From assembly GCA_020861055.1 (NCBI GenBank), contig JAJBTD010000236.1, positions 1-9,346 on the forward strand: 9,346 bases of DNA, written 5' to 3'. Both the position numbers and the translations under genes were made by a program. Below, in pieces: positions 1 through 6,210 of the stretch. How positions within the stretch are numbered: the first letter of the stretch is position 1; the number at the start of each line of letters is the position of its first letter. This DNA is from Clostridiales bacterium (GTDB lineage: Bacteria > Bacillota > Clostridia > Oscillospirales > Oscillospiraceae). Below the pieces are notes generated by a model that was not told where the DNA came from, did no database searches, and was given only the letters and a program-made list of their open reading frames with translations.

Positions 1-688
1 GAATCTCCCCATCCGCAGCGGCGTGAACGGCGGCAGCCGGGAGAAGCCGCTGCTGGCCAAGTACGGCAAGGTCTGTCCGGAGGCGCTGGTGGAGTCCGCC
101 TTTGGACACATCCGTCTGCTCAACGAGTGCGACTTTGACGACATCTGCATCTCCCTGAAATCCTCCAGCGTGCCCGTCACCATGGCGGCCTACCGGCTGA
201 TGAGCGAGCGGAGCGACTATCCCCTCCACCTGGGCGTCACCGAGGCGGGGACGCCTACCATGGGGATCATCAAATCCGCTATGGGCATCGGGGGCCTGCT
301 GGCCATGGGCATTGGAGACACGCTGCGGGTGACCCTGACCGCCGACCCCTGCGAGGAGGTGGTGGCCGCCAAGCGCATTTTGCAGGCCGCCGGGCTCCGG
401 CAGGATGGCCCCAACCTGATCTCCTGCCCCACCTGCGGACGCACCCGCATCGATCTCATCCCCCTGGCCAACCAGGTGGAGGAGCGTCTGAAGACGGTGA
501 ACAAGCCCATCACTGTGGCGGTCATGGGCTGCGTGGTCAACGGTCCGGGGGAGGCCTCCGCCGCCGACGTGGGCATCGCCGGGGGCGACGGTATGGGCTT
601 CCTCTTCCGTCACGGGGAGATCATCGGCAAGCAGATTCCGGAGGACCGGCTGGTTGACGAGCTGTTCCGGGTGATCGACGAGCTGTAA
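1..688 (+). CDS. ispG: IspG (GcpE), 4-hydroxy-3-methylbut-2-enyl diphosphate synthase, 3' part
   Basis: IspG converts 2-C-methylerythritol 2,4-cyclodiphosphate to HMBPP in the cytoplasmic MEP isoprenoid pathway, using a [4Fe-4S] cluster. The frame is open to the left edge (first full codon at position 2, reading NLPIRSGVNGGS, the family's conserved NxGS segment), so the GTG at 23 is not the true start. About 228 residues remain and roughly the first 130 are missing. Cluster ligands are visible: Cys of the CPTCGR motif (codons 425-427 and 434-436), Cys in GCVVNGPGEA (530-532), and the following Glu (551-553), which is known to contribute to the cluster in this family. The C-terminus is intact and ends at TAA. 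A strong terminator follows at once, so the gene is not co-transcribed with the sugar locus. It is a housekeeping gene that marks the left border of the locus. The family assignment is very secure. Confidence 0.97.
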   Translation, partial: NLPIRSGVNGGSREKPLLAKYGKVCPEALVESAFGHIRLLNECDFDDICISLKSSSVPVTMAAYRLMSERSDYPLHLGVTEAGTPTMGIIKSAMGIGGLLAMGIGDTLRVTLTADPCEEVVAAKRILQAAGLRQDGPNLISCPTCGRTRIDLIPLANQVEERLKTVNKPITVAVMGCVVNGPGEASAADVGIAGGDGMGFLFRHGEIIGKQIPEDRLVDELFRVIDEL

Positions 689-701
689 TACGATATCCAT
701 C

Positions 702-741
702 AGAGGACAGTGGCTCACGGATTGAGCCGCTGTCCTCTTTT
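702..741 (+). terminator. Intrinsic terminator of ispG
   Basis: The arms are AGAGGACAG-T-GGCTCA (702-717) and TGAGCC-G-CTGTCCTCT (723-738). They form a 16-bp stem with one T-G wobble and a 5-nt loop, running into TTTT. It starts 13 nt after the ispG stop and isolates ispG from the repressor gene. Confidence 0.93.
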
Positions 742-758
742 GCTGTTCTGTGGTCAAT

Positions 759-813
759 GGGCCCTCTCCCGACGCCCGACAGAGGGCCCGGATTTACGGA
801 GATCTGCCGGGCC
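759..813. repeat. Two overlapping inverted repeats in the ispG-lacI intergenic region
   Basis: GGGCCCTCT (759-767) and AGAGGGCCC (781-789) are perfect 9-bp arms around a 13-nt loop that contains CCCGAC twice. The right arm overlaps a second perfect pair, GGCCCGG (785-791) and CCGGGCC (807-813). The two hairpins cannot form together. Neither is followed by a T-run, and both lie upstream of the repressor promoter, so a terminator role is not supported. The function is unknown. Confidence 0.6.
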
Positions 814-859
814 TGATACATTGATGGAGGTTGAGGCCGAACGACTTTTTGAAATCATA

Positions 860-888
860 TTGACTTTTCCGAAAAAAACGGATAAGAT
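860..888 (+). promoter_or_regulatory. Sigma-A-type promoter of the LacI-family gene
   Basis: TTGACT (860-865), a 17-nt spacer and TAAGAT (883-888) are each close to consensus. Transcription should start near 895, giving a leader of about 77 nt before the ATG at 972. The GTTGCGCA operator candidate begins about 10 nt downstream of this start. Confidence 0.82.
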
Positions 889-904
889 AGACCACAGGAA
901 AACG

Positions 905-912
905 GTTGCGCA
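905..912. promoter_or_regulatory. Candidate operator GTTGCGCA at the repressor promoter
   Basis: The same 8-mer occurs twice in the leader of the importer operon. By eye I found no other copy in the window. The core TTGCGCA(T) is one base short of the CG-centred palindrome TTGCGCAA; a CG-centred palindrome is typical of LacI-family operators. Its place just downstream of the predicted start suits autorepression. This is inference from position and repetition. Confidence 0.55.
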
Positions 913-971
913 TGGGAGGCGCGATTGCCGCAGATGCGTTGGCGAGAGTGGACAAAAGGAGACAGAGACGC

Positions 972-1982
972 ATGGCACAGATAACAGAACGGAAGGTTTA
1001 CACCATCGACGAGGTAGCCCGCGAGCTGGGGATCAGCAAGACCACCGTGTCCAGGGCCATCTCCGGCAAGGGCCGGATCAGTGCGGAGACCCGGGCCAGA
1101 GTGATGGACTTCATTCAAAAACACAACTATCGCCCCAATATGGTGGCCAGGGGGCTGGCCCAGAGCCGGACATACAACATCTGCCTGGTGCTACCCAGCG
1201 ACCACGCCATCGACGATATGCCCTTCTTCCAGCGGTGCATGGCGGGAGTGTGCGAGATGGCCGCCAGCCAGGACTATGACGTGGTGCTGTCCATGGTCAC
1301 AGACCAGGATACCTCCCACCTCCAACGCATTTTGAACAACCGAAAGGTGGAGGGGGTGCTCTCCACCCGCGTCACGGTGGAGGACCCGGTGGTCAGGTTG
1401 ATGCGGGAGAGCGACCTGCCCTTTGTGGTTGTCGGGACATCGGACGATCCGGAGCCCATTCACGTGGACAACGATCAGCGGGACGCCTGTCGGGAGCTGA
1501 CCTTTATCCTGCTCATGCGGGGCATCCGGAACATGGGCCTCATCGGGGGCAATCCCCGGCACCTGGTCAACGAAAACCGGCTCCAGGGCTTCCTGGACGC
1601 CCACGAGTCCCTGGGCCTCCCGGTACGGCAGGAGCTGGTTCGGATGGGGGTGATTAACGACCTCCAGGTGAGCAAGGCGGTGGAGGAGCTGCTGGCCGCC
1701 GGGTGCGAGTGCATCGTCAGCGGCGACGACACCATTTGCCGTCTGGTCATGACAGATCTGGAGAAACGGGGCGTGCGTGTCCCGGAGGAGGTAAAGGTCG
1801 CCAGCTTTTACAACAGCGTCCTGCTGGAGCAGAGCGCCACGCCGGTCACCAGCCTGCGCTTCGACGCCCGGGAGCTGGGCCGCACCGCCTGTAAGCTGCT
1901 GCTGGACCGGATGAGCGGCCTGGAGGTGCAGGACGAGACCCATATGGGATACCAGGTCGTCCTCCGTGAATCAACCAAATAG
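972..1982 (+). CDS. LacI-family transcriptional repressor (GanR-like)
   Basis: This 336-aa regulator has the family's usual length. Residues 10-56 form the LacI DNA-binding domain: YTIDEVARELGISKTTVSR is the helix-turn-helix, and the segment ending in NYRPN leads into the hinge helix VARGLA (about 58-63). The rest is a periplasmic-binding-protein-like effector domain, with LVLPS as the first strand and GLIGG and ASFYNS as later strands. I chose the ATG at 972 because AAAGGAG (955-961) lies 10 nt upstream and the MAQITERK N-terminus leads straight into the HTH. The in-frame TTG at 906 and ATG at 912 would add about 20 residues lacking family features and have poorer ribosome sites. The gene has its own promoter and is co-directional with the importer that starts 308 nt downstream. 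It probably represses both promoters and is released by a sugar. Galactose or a galacto-oligosaccharide as inducer is a guess from the neighbouring GH53 gene. Confidence 0.93.
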   Translation: MAQITERKVYTIDEVARELGISKTTVSRAISGKGRISAETRARVMDFIQKHNYRPNMVARGLAQSRTYNICLVLPSDHAIDDMPFFQRCMAGVCEMAASQDYDVVLSMVTDQDTSHLQRILNNRKVEGVLSTRVTVEDPVVRLMRESDLPFVVVGTSDDPEPIHVDNDQRDACRELTFILLMRGIRNMGLIGGNPRHLVNENRLQGFLDAHESLGLPVRQELVRMGVINDLQVSKAVEELLAAGCECIVSGDDTICRLVMTDLEKRGVRVPEEVKVASFYNSVLLEQSATPVTSLRFDARELGRTACKLLLDRMSGLEVQDETHMGYQVVLRESTK

Positions 1983-2107
1983 GCAACATTGGAGCAAATG
2001 GCGTTGTAACATTCCACAAATGAGCAACCGATTGCAAAGAAATTTTAGACTGGAAAACATACTTTCAGGTAAAATTAGACAAAAAACAGCGGCCTGAATT
2101 GTGCAAA

Positions 2108-2121
2108 ATAAAGCGTTGACA
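2108..2121. promoter_or_regulatory. cre-like site overlapping the -35 box of the importer promoter
   Basis: ATAAAGCGTTGACA matches 11 of 14 positions of the Gram-positive catabolite-responsive element TGWAARCGYTWNCW, including the central AARCGYT. It overlaps the TTGACA box, where CcpA binding would block polymerase. The match is imperfect and partly forced by the promoter sequence, so this is tentative. Confidence 0.35.
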
Positions 2122-2144
2122 ATAAAAGACACCTCTGGTATGAT
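2116..2144 (+). promoter_or_regulatory. Strong sigma-A-type promoter of the sugar importer operon
   Basis: Consensus TTGACA (2116-2121), a 17-nt spacer and TATGAT (2139-2144) with an upstream TG (extended -10). The expected start is near 2151, leaving a leader of about 140 nt before the binding-protein ATG. The cre-like site overlaps the -35, and the operator candidate lies at about +34 to +50. Confidence 0.9.
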
Positions 2145-2183
2145 ATGCTCTATAGGATACATGAAAAAGCTTGTTTGAAGTTT

Positions 2184-2201
2184 GTTGCGCAAGTTGCGCA
2201 C
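2184..2201. promoter_or_regulatory. Palindromic operator candidate with tandem GTTGCGCA
   Basis: GTTGCGCA occurs at 2184-2191 and 2193-2200 with 9-nt periodicity. The same bases give the perfect inverted repeat TGCGCAA-G-TTGCGCA (2186-2200), and TTGCGCAA (2185-2192) is itself a CG-centred palindrome. The third copy of the 8-mer lies at the repressor promoter. A repressor bound here, downstream of the start, would act as a roadblock. Confidence 0.62.
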
Positions 2202-2263
2202 GATTGGAAGGGAAGATGCCAGAATCGTGAACTACGGGGAGAATCCCCGAAAATGATAGTTCA
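2199..2263 (+). promoter_or_regulatory. Structured 5' leader of the importer mRNA
   Basis: Two adjacent stems are visible. The first pairs CACGATT (2199-2205) with AATCGTG (2223-2229). The second pairs TGAACTA-CGGGGA (2228-2240) with TCCCCG (2244-2249) and TAGTTCA (2257-2263), with a GAA loop and a 7-nt bulge. They share bases 2228-2229, so they compete slightly or stack. The second ends 9 nt before the AAGGAGG ribosome site. It resembles no riboswitch I recognise and could affect mRNA stability or translation. Confidence 0.5.
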
Positions 2264-2290
2264 AAAAACATGAAGGAGGAACACACAACA

Positions 2291-3670
2291 ATGAGTAAGA
2301 TCAAGAAGCTGCTGGCGCTGGTCATGGCGCTGGCAATGGTTCTGTCTCTGGCGGCCTGCGGCGGCAGCGACAGCTCCAGCGACACCTCCACCGACGACAC
2401 CACCACCACTGAGGACAGCACCGCCGATACCGAGGAGGCTGCTGACACCGAGGAGGCCGAGGACGCCACTGAGGAGACCTCCGGTGACGCCACCGCTTCC
2501 GGCGACGTCATCTCCCTGACCGTCTGGGGCGCTGAGGAGGATCAGACCCTGCTGGCCGAGCTGGTAGAGGGCTTCAAAGAGGCCTATGCCGACTATGCCA
2601 CCTTTGATATCCAGATCGGCGTAGAGTCCGAATCCACCGCCAAGGACACCATCCTCACCGACATCGAGGCCGCTGCCGACGTGTTCGCCTTTGCGGACGA
2701 CCAGCTGGCCGACCTGGTGAACGCCGGCGCACTCCAGTCCTTCGACGCCCTGAATGACGCTCTGGTCGCCTACACCGGCAAGAGCGTGGAGGACATCGAG
2801 GCTGCCAACGGCGCAGGCTCTGTGGCTGCTGCCACCATGAACGACACCCTGTACGCCTTCCCCATGGGCGGCGGCAACAACTACTTCCTGTACTATGACT
2901 CCTCCGTCCTGAGCGAAGAGGACGTGGCCTCCTGGGATTCCCTGCTGGCCGCCGCTGAGGCCGCCGGTAAGCAGGTGGGCATGACCCTCTCCTCCGGCTG
3001 GTACAACGCCTCCTTCTTCATCGGCGCCGGCTTCACCACCAGCCTGAACGACGACGGCACCACCAGCATCGACTGGAACGGCACCTCCTCTCTGGGCTAT
3101 ACCGGCGTGGACGTGGTCAAGAGCATGCTGAACATCGCCTCCAACTCCGCCTTCATGGCTATCGCTGACGGCGACATCTCCAACCAGATCGCCTCCGGCA
3201 GCCTCTGCGCCGCCGTCTCCGGCACCTGGGATGCCGAGGCCGCTCAGGCCGCTTTCGGCGACGGCTATGCCGCCACCAAGCTGCCCACCTTCACCTGCGC
3301 CGGCGATCAGGTCCAGCAGGGCTGCTACTCCGGCTTCAAGCTGATCGGCGTCAACGCCTATTCTCAGAACGCCGGCTCTGAGTACCTGACCAACGAGGAG
3401 TCCCAGACCGCCCGCTTCGAGGCCCGTCAGCTGGCTCCCACCAACACCAACGCCGCTGCCAACGAGGCTGTCTCCGCCAACATCGCCATCGCCGCCTCCT
3501 CCGCGCAGGACGTCTACGGCGTTGTCCAGTCTGTGGGCGGTAAGTTCTGGGATCCCACCGCTACCTTCGGTGAGATGATCGCCCAGCAGACCCTCGACGT
3601 GAACGATGACGACGCCATCCAGGCCGCTCTGGACGAGCTGGTCGTCGGTGTCACCGCCGCTGTGGACTGA
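2291..3670 (+). CDS. Sugar ABC transporter substrate-binding lipoprotein (CUT1, GanS/MalE-like)
   Basis: This 459-aa extracellular solute-binding protein (family 1) captures an oligosaccharide for the downstream permeases. A basic N-terminus and hydrophobic segment end in the lipobox LAAC, so Cys23 should be lipidated and the protein anchored outside the membrane. Residues 24-71 are a low-complexity Asp/Glu/Ser/Thr/Ala linker with no basic or aromatic residue. The binding domain starts near VISLTVWG (residue 73). The ATG at 2291 is chosen because AAGGAGG (2273-2279) is 11 nt upstream; the ATG at 2270 precedes this ribosome site and would only add MKEEHTT. The gene is first in the operon behind a near-consensus promoter and is followed by a strong terminator hairpin, so it is probably expressed more than the permeases. 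The galacto-oligosaccharide substrate is inferred from the GH53 neighbour. Confidence 0.93.
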   Translation: MSKIKKLLALVMALAMVLSLAACGGSDSSSDTSTDDTTTTEDSTADTEEAADTEEAEDATEETSGDATASGDVISLTVWGAEEDQTLLAELVEGFKEAYADYATFDIQIGVESESTAKDTILTDIEAAADVFAFADDQLADLVNAGALQSFDALNDALVAYTGKSVEDIEAANGAGSVAAATMNDTLYAFPMGGGNNYFLYYDSSVLSEEDVASWDSLLAAAEAAGKQVGMTLSSGWYNASFFIGAGFTTSLNDDGTTSIDWNGTSSLGYTGVDVVKSMLNIASNSAFMAIADGDISNQIASGSLCAAVSGTWDAEAAQAAFGDGYAATKLPTFTCAGDQVQQGCYSGFKLIGVNAYSQNAGSEYLTNEESQTARFEARQLAPTNTNAAANEAVSANIAIAASSAQDVYGVVQSVGGKFWDPTATFGEMIAQQTLDVNDDDAIQAALDELVVGVTAAVD

Positions 3671-3715
3671 TGAAACCGTCTGCGCTCTGCCGTCCTGACA
3701 GATAGCTGACTCACG

Positions 3716-3748
3716 GCCCGTATGCACTCGCCGTGCATACGGGCTTTT
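3716..3748 (+). terminator. Intrinsic terminator between binding protein and permease genes
   Basis: Perfect 12-bp arms GCCCGTATGCAC (3716-3727) and GTGCATACGGGC (3733-3744) enclose a 5-nt loop and run into TTTTCTT. I see no promoter between it and the next gene at 3794, so it probably acts as a partial terminator and 3'-end stabiliser. That gives excess binding protein over permease, a common arrangement in CUT1 operons. Confidence 0.88.
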
Positions 3749-3793
3749 CTTCCTCTGTAGCATTGATTGAAAGATAGGGCAAGGAGGTAATCC

Positions 3794-5227
3794 ATGAACA
3801 AACTCAAGTCCGGCGTCAGCGCCGTTGGCCGGTTCTTCGGGGACTTCGGCCACGCGGTGGCGGACGGCGACATCTTCGTCAAGCTCTCCCTGGTCTGGTT
3901 CGGCGCCGGTTATCTGGGCCGGAAGCAATATATCAAGGCCATTATCATGACCGCCCTGGAGGCGCTGATCATCGCCTATACCGTTCTGGTGGGCATCCCC
4001 TATATCTCTGACTTTGGCACCCTGGGCACCGTCCAGCAGGAGTCCGTGTTCAACCCGGTGACCATGCAGAACGAGTTCAACGACTATGACAACTCGTTCA
4101 TGATCCTGCTCTTCTCCGTCATCACCCTAGTCGTCTGGGCGTTTACCATCTACATCTGGATGTACAATGTCAAAAACGTCTACCGTCTCCAGAAGGATCA
4201 GGAGCACGGAAAGCATGTCAACAACTTCCGGGAGGACCTGAACGACTACATCAATCAGAAGTTCTACATCGTCCTCCTGGCGCTCCCCATTGCGGGTGTG
4301 GTGATTTTTACCGTCGTGCCGCTGATCATTATGATCTTTGTGGCCTTCACTAACTACGACCAAAACCACATGCCTCCCAGCGCCCTGTTCGACTGGGTGG
4401 GCCTGGATAACTTTATCAACCTGTTCGGCGGCGGCGGTATGACCGTGTCCTTCGGCTATGCTTTCATCCGCGTCCTGGGCTGGACCTTGGTGTGGTCCTT
4501 CTTCGCCACCCTGACCACCTACTTCGGCGGCATCCTCATGGCCCTGCTGGTCAACGGCAAGACCACCATGTGGAAGCCCATGTGGCGGGTGCTGTTCATG
4601 ATCACCATTGCCGTACCCCAGTTCGTCTCCCTGCTGCTGGTGCGGAACTTCTTTGCCGACAACGGCATTATGAACACCATCCTGCAGAACATCGGCCTGA
4701 CCGGGTTCCTCCAGGACATTGGACTGATCTCCAGCAACTACATACCCTTCCTGACGGCGCCAGGGTGGGCCCATGTGATGATTATCATCATCAACATCTG
4801 GATCGGCGTACCCTACCAGATGCTCATCGCCAACGGCGTGCTGATGAACATTCCCTCCGAGCAGCTGGAGAGCGCCGCCATCGACGGCGCCAACTCCTGG
4901 CAGACCTTCTGGAACATCACCATGCCCTACGTGTTCAGCGTCACAGGACCCGCTCTGGTGACCGATTTTGTCAAGAACATCAACAACTTCAACGTGATCT
5001 ATCTGCTCACATCCAACTTCTACACCACTACCAACCAGGCCATGGCCAACTCCCAGGCAAAGGAGACTGACCTGCTGGTGACCTGGCTGTTCACGCTGAC
5101 CCAGGACTACTACAACTACAAGATGGCCGCCACCATCGGCATCGTCATCTTCGTCATCTGCGCTGTCTTCACACTGGTGGCCTTTAACAGGGTAGTGGCC
5201 CGCACCGGAGAGGGGGATTTTGCGTAA
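3794..5227 (+). CDS. Sugar ABC transporter permease, MalF/GanP type
   Basis: This 477-aa membrane protein is one half of the importer channel. A cytoplasmic N-terminus is followed by hydrophobic segments near residues 49-70, 102-124 and 157-185 and several more toward the C-terminus. The cytoplasmic EAA loop that docks on the ATPase is clear around residues 357-378, reading LESAAIDGANSWQTFW and then ITMP. The two extra N-terminal membrane segments before the core are typical of MalF rather than MalG. AAGGAGG (3781-3787) lies 6 nt before the ATG, an excellent ribosome site. The stop overlaps the next start in TAATG, so translation of the two permeases is coupled. Transcription must read through the upstream terminator. 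No ATP-binding subunit is present in the window; a shared MsmX/MsiK-type ATPase encoded elsewhere is the usual solution in this group. Confidence 0.95.
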   Translation: MNKLKSGVSAVGRFFGDFGHAVADGDIFVKLSLVWFGAGYLGRKQYIKAIIMTALEALIIAYTVLVGIPYISDFGTLGTVQQESVFNPVTMQNEFNDYDNSFMILLFSVITLVVWAFTIYIWMYNVKNVYRLQKDQEHGKHVNNFREDLNDYINQKFYIVLLALPIAGVVIFTVVPLIIMIFVAFTNYDQNHMPPSALFDWVGLDNFINLFGGGGMTVSFGYAFIRVLGWTLVWSFFATLTTYFGGILMALLVNGKTTMWKPMWRVLFMITIAVPQFVSLLLVRNFFADNGIMNTILQNIGLTGFLQDIGLISSNYIPFLTAPGWAHVMIIIINIWIGVPYQMLIANGVLMNIPSEQLESAAIDGANSWQTFWNITMPYVFSVTGPALVTDFVKNINNFNVIYLLTSNFYTTTNQAMANSQAKETDLLVTWLFTLTQDYYNYKMAATIGIVIFVICAVFTLVAFNRVVARTGEGDFA

Positions 5228-6072
5228 TGAAACGGAAATACGTCAATATCGTCGTCAAGCAGGTGGTTCTGGCTGTGCTGGCCCTCATCTGGCTGGTCCC
5301 TATCATCTGGCTGGTCGTCACCTCCTTCAGCGCCTACAATGGGCGCAACACCTCCACCTTCTTCCCCTCGGAGTGGAGCCTGACCCAGTATGAGAAGCTG
5401 CTCACCGGCGCGGACACTGTGGCCAACTTCCCGGCGTGGTTCATGAACACGCTGATCATCGCCATTGCGACCTGCGTCATCTCCACCCTGTTTGTGCTCA
5501 TGGTGGCCTATGCCTTCGCCTGCATGGACTTCCGGGGCAGCAAGGGACTGCAGAACCTGTCCGTCATCGTCAACCTGTTCCCCGGCGTTCTGTCCATGAT
5601 CGCCGTCTACTTCGTCCTGAAATCGGTGGGCCTGACCAACAGCCATCTGGGCCTGATCCTGGTCTACTCCGGCTCCTCCGGTCTGGGCTACCTGATCGCC
5701 AAGGGCTTCTTCGGGACGGTGCCCAAGGCGCTCCAGGAGGCCGCCAAGCTGGACGGCGCCAGCGAGGCCCGGTGCTTCCTCCAGGTGGTGCTGCCCATGA
5801 GCCGCCCCATCATCGTCTACACCATTATCAGCTCCTTCCTGGTGCCCTGGATGGACTTCGTCTACGCAAAGATGATCCTGAACGCGGGCGTGTCCTCCCA
5901 GTGGACCGTGGCCATCGGCCTGTATAATATGCTGGACAAGAGCCTGATCAACACCTATTTCGGCCAGTTCTGCGCCGGCGGCGTGCTGATCTCCATCCCC
6001 ATCTCTATTCTGTACATCATTATGCAGAAATTCTACGTCGAAGGTGTTACCGGAGGCGCTGTCAAGGGCTAA
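5227..6072 (+). CDS. Sugar ABC transporter permease, MalG/GanQ type
   Basis: This 281-aa protein is the second channel subunit, of typical MalG length. Six hydrophobic segments are visible, beginning with VVLAVLALIWLVPIIWLVV near residues 12-30. The EAA loop reads LQEAAKLDGASEARCF and then VVLPMSRP, with Glu171 leading it. The C-terminus FYVEGVTGGAVKG is the characteristic end of this family. The start ATG overlaps the previous stop by one base, and a GGAG-AGGGGG stretch (5207-5216) lies 10 nt upstream inside the preceding gene, so stoichiometric coupled synthesis with the MalF-type subunit is expected. A hairpin-rich leader of 138 nt follows before the next gene. The family call is secure; galactan fragments as the substrate are inferred from context only. 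Confidence 0.95.
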   Translation: MKRKYVNIVVKQVVLAVLALIWLVPIIWLVVTSFSAYNGRNTSTFFPSEWSLTQYEKLLTGADTVANFPAWFMNTLIIAIATCVISTLFVLMVAYAFACMDFRGSKGLQNLSVIVNLFPGVLSMIAVYFVLKSVGLTNSHLGLILVYSGSSGLGYLIAKGFFGTVPKALQEAAKLDGASEARCFLQVVLPMSRPIIVYTIISSFLVPWMDFVYAKMILNAGVSSQWTVAIGLYNMLDKSLINTYFGQFCAGGVLISIPISILYIIMQKFYVEGVTGGAVKG

Positions 6073-6089
6073 GCCTTTGCGCTGGCCAG

Positions 6090-6164
6090 GGACTGCCCCG
6101 CTGCTTCCCTGCGGTGGGGCAGTCCGTCTGCCGGGGAAGGCGGGAAGCTGTCCGCCCTCCCGGG
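6090..6164 (+). promoter_or_regulatory. Tandem hairpins upstream of the unknown enzyme gene
   Basis: Perfect 10-bp arms GGACTGCCCC (6090-6099) and GGGGCAGTCC (6116-6125) are followed by a second stem. That stem pairs 6131-6143 with 6152-6164, 13 bp with two mismatches, around GAAGCTGT. Neither runs into a T-tract, so they are not canonical terminators. They occupy most of the 138-nt gap and could protect the upstream transcript or attenuate downstream genes. Confidence 0.5.
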
Positions 6165-6210
6165 TGCAGAACCAGAGAACCTGAAATGAATCGGAAAGGA
6201 ATTGGAGCTT

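Larger units (their letters stand above)
1983..2290 (+). other. Regulatory intergenic region between the repressor and importer operon
   Basis: This 308-nt stretch is much more AT-rich than its neighbours and has no convincing gene. Its right half holds the promoter, cre-like site, operator and leader structures listed separately. Its left half (1983-2107) shows only weak elements: a TTCAGG/CCTGAA pair with a loop of about 23 nt around 2064-2098, and short direct repeats (GAGCAA, TTAGAC). I see no good intrinsic terminator for the repressor gene, so its transcript may read into the importer operon. Confidence 0.6.

Noticed and set aside
23..25. GTG at 23 as the start of ispG
   Set aside because: Codons before it (NLPIRS) continue the conserved IspG sequence to the window edge, so the gene simply enters from the left.
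906..971. N-terminal extension of the repressor from the TTG at 906 or ATG at 912
   Set aside because: These starts lie within the operator candidate and lack a ribosome site at proper spacing, whereas the ATG at 972 has AAAGGAG and begins just before the HTH.
710..1279. 189-codon plus-strand frame covering the intergenic region and repressor start
   Set aside because: It crosses the ispG terminator and the repressor promoter and overlaps the HTH-coding region out of frame. Its product is Arg/Gln/His-rich without a family pattern.
2161..2178. Five-codon leader peptide ATG...TGA (MKKLV) just after the importer transcription start
   Set aside because: The nearest AGGA is only about 3 nt upstream, no codon bias suggests attenuation, and such short frames occur by chance.
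2261..3928. 555-codon open frame on the minus strand opposite the binding protein
   Set aside because: It is the mirror of an alanine-, threonine- and aspartate-rich gene, with a Gly/Val-rich low-complexity product, no ribosome site and no recognisable motif.
6077..6083. TTGCGCT after the MalG-type permease stop as a fourth operator
   Set aside because: It has one mismatch to the half-site, no palindrome and no promoter nearby; chance is sufficient.
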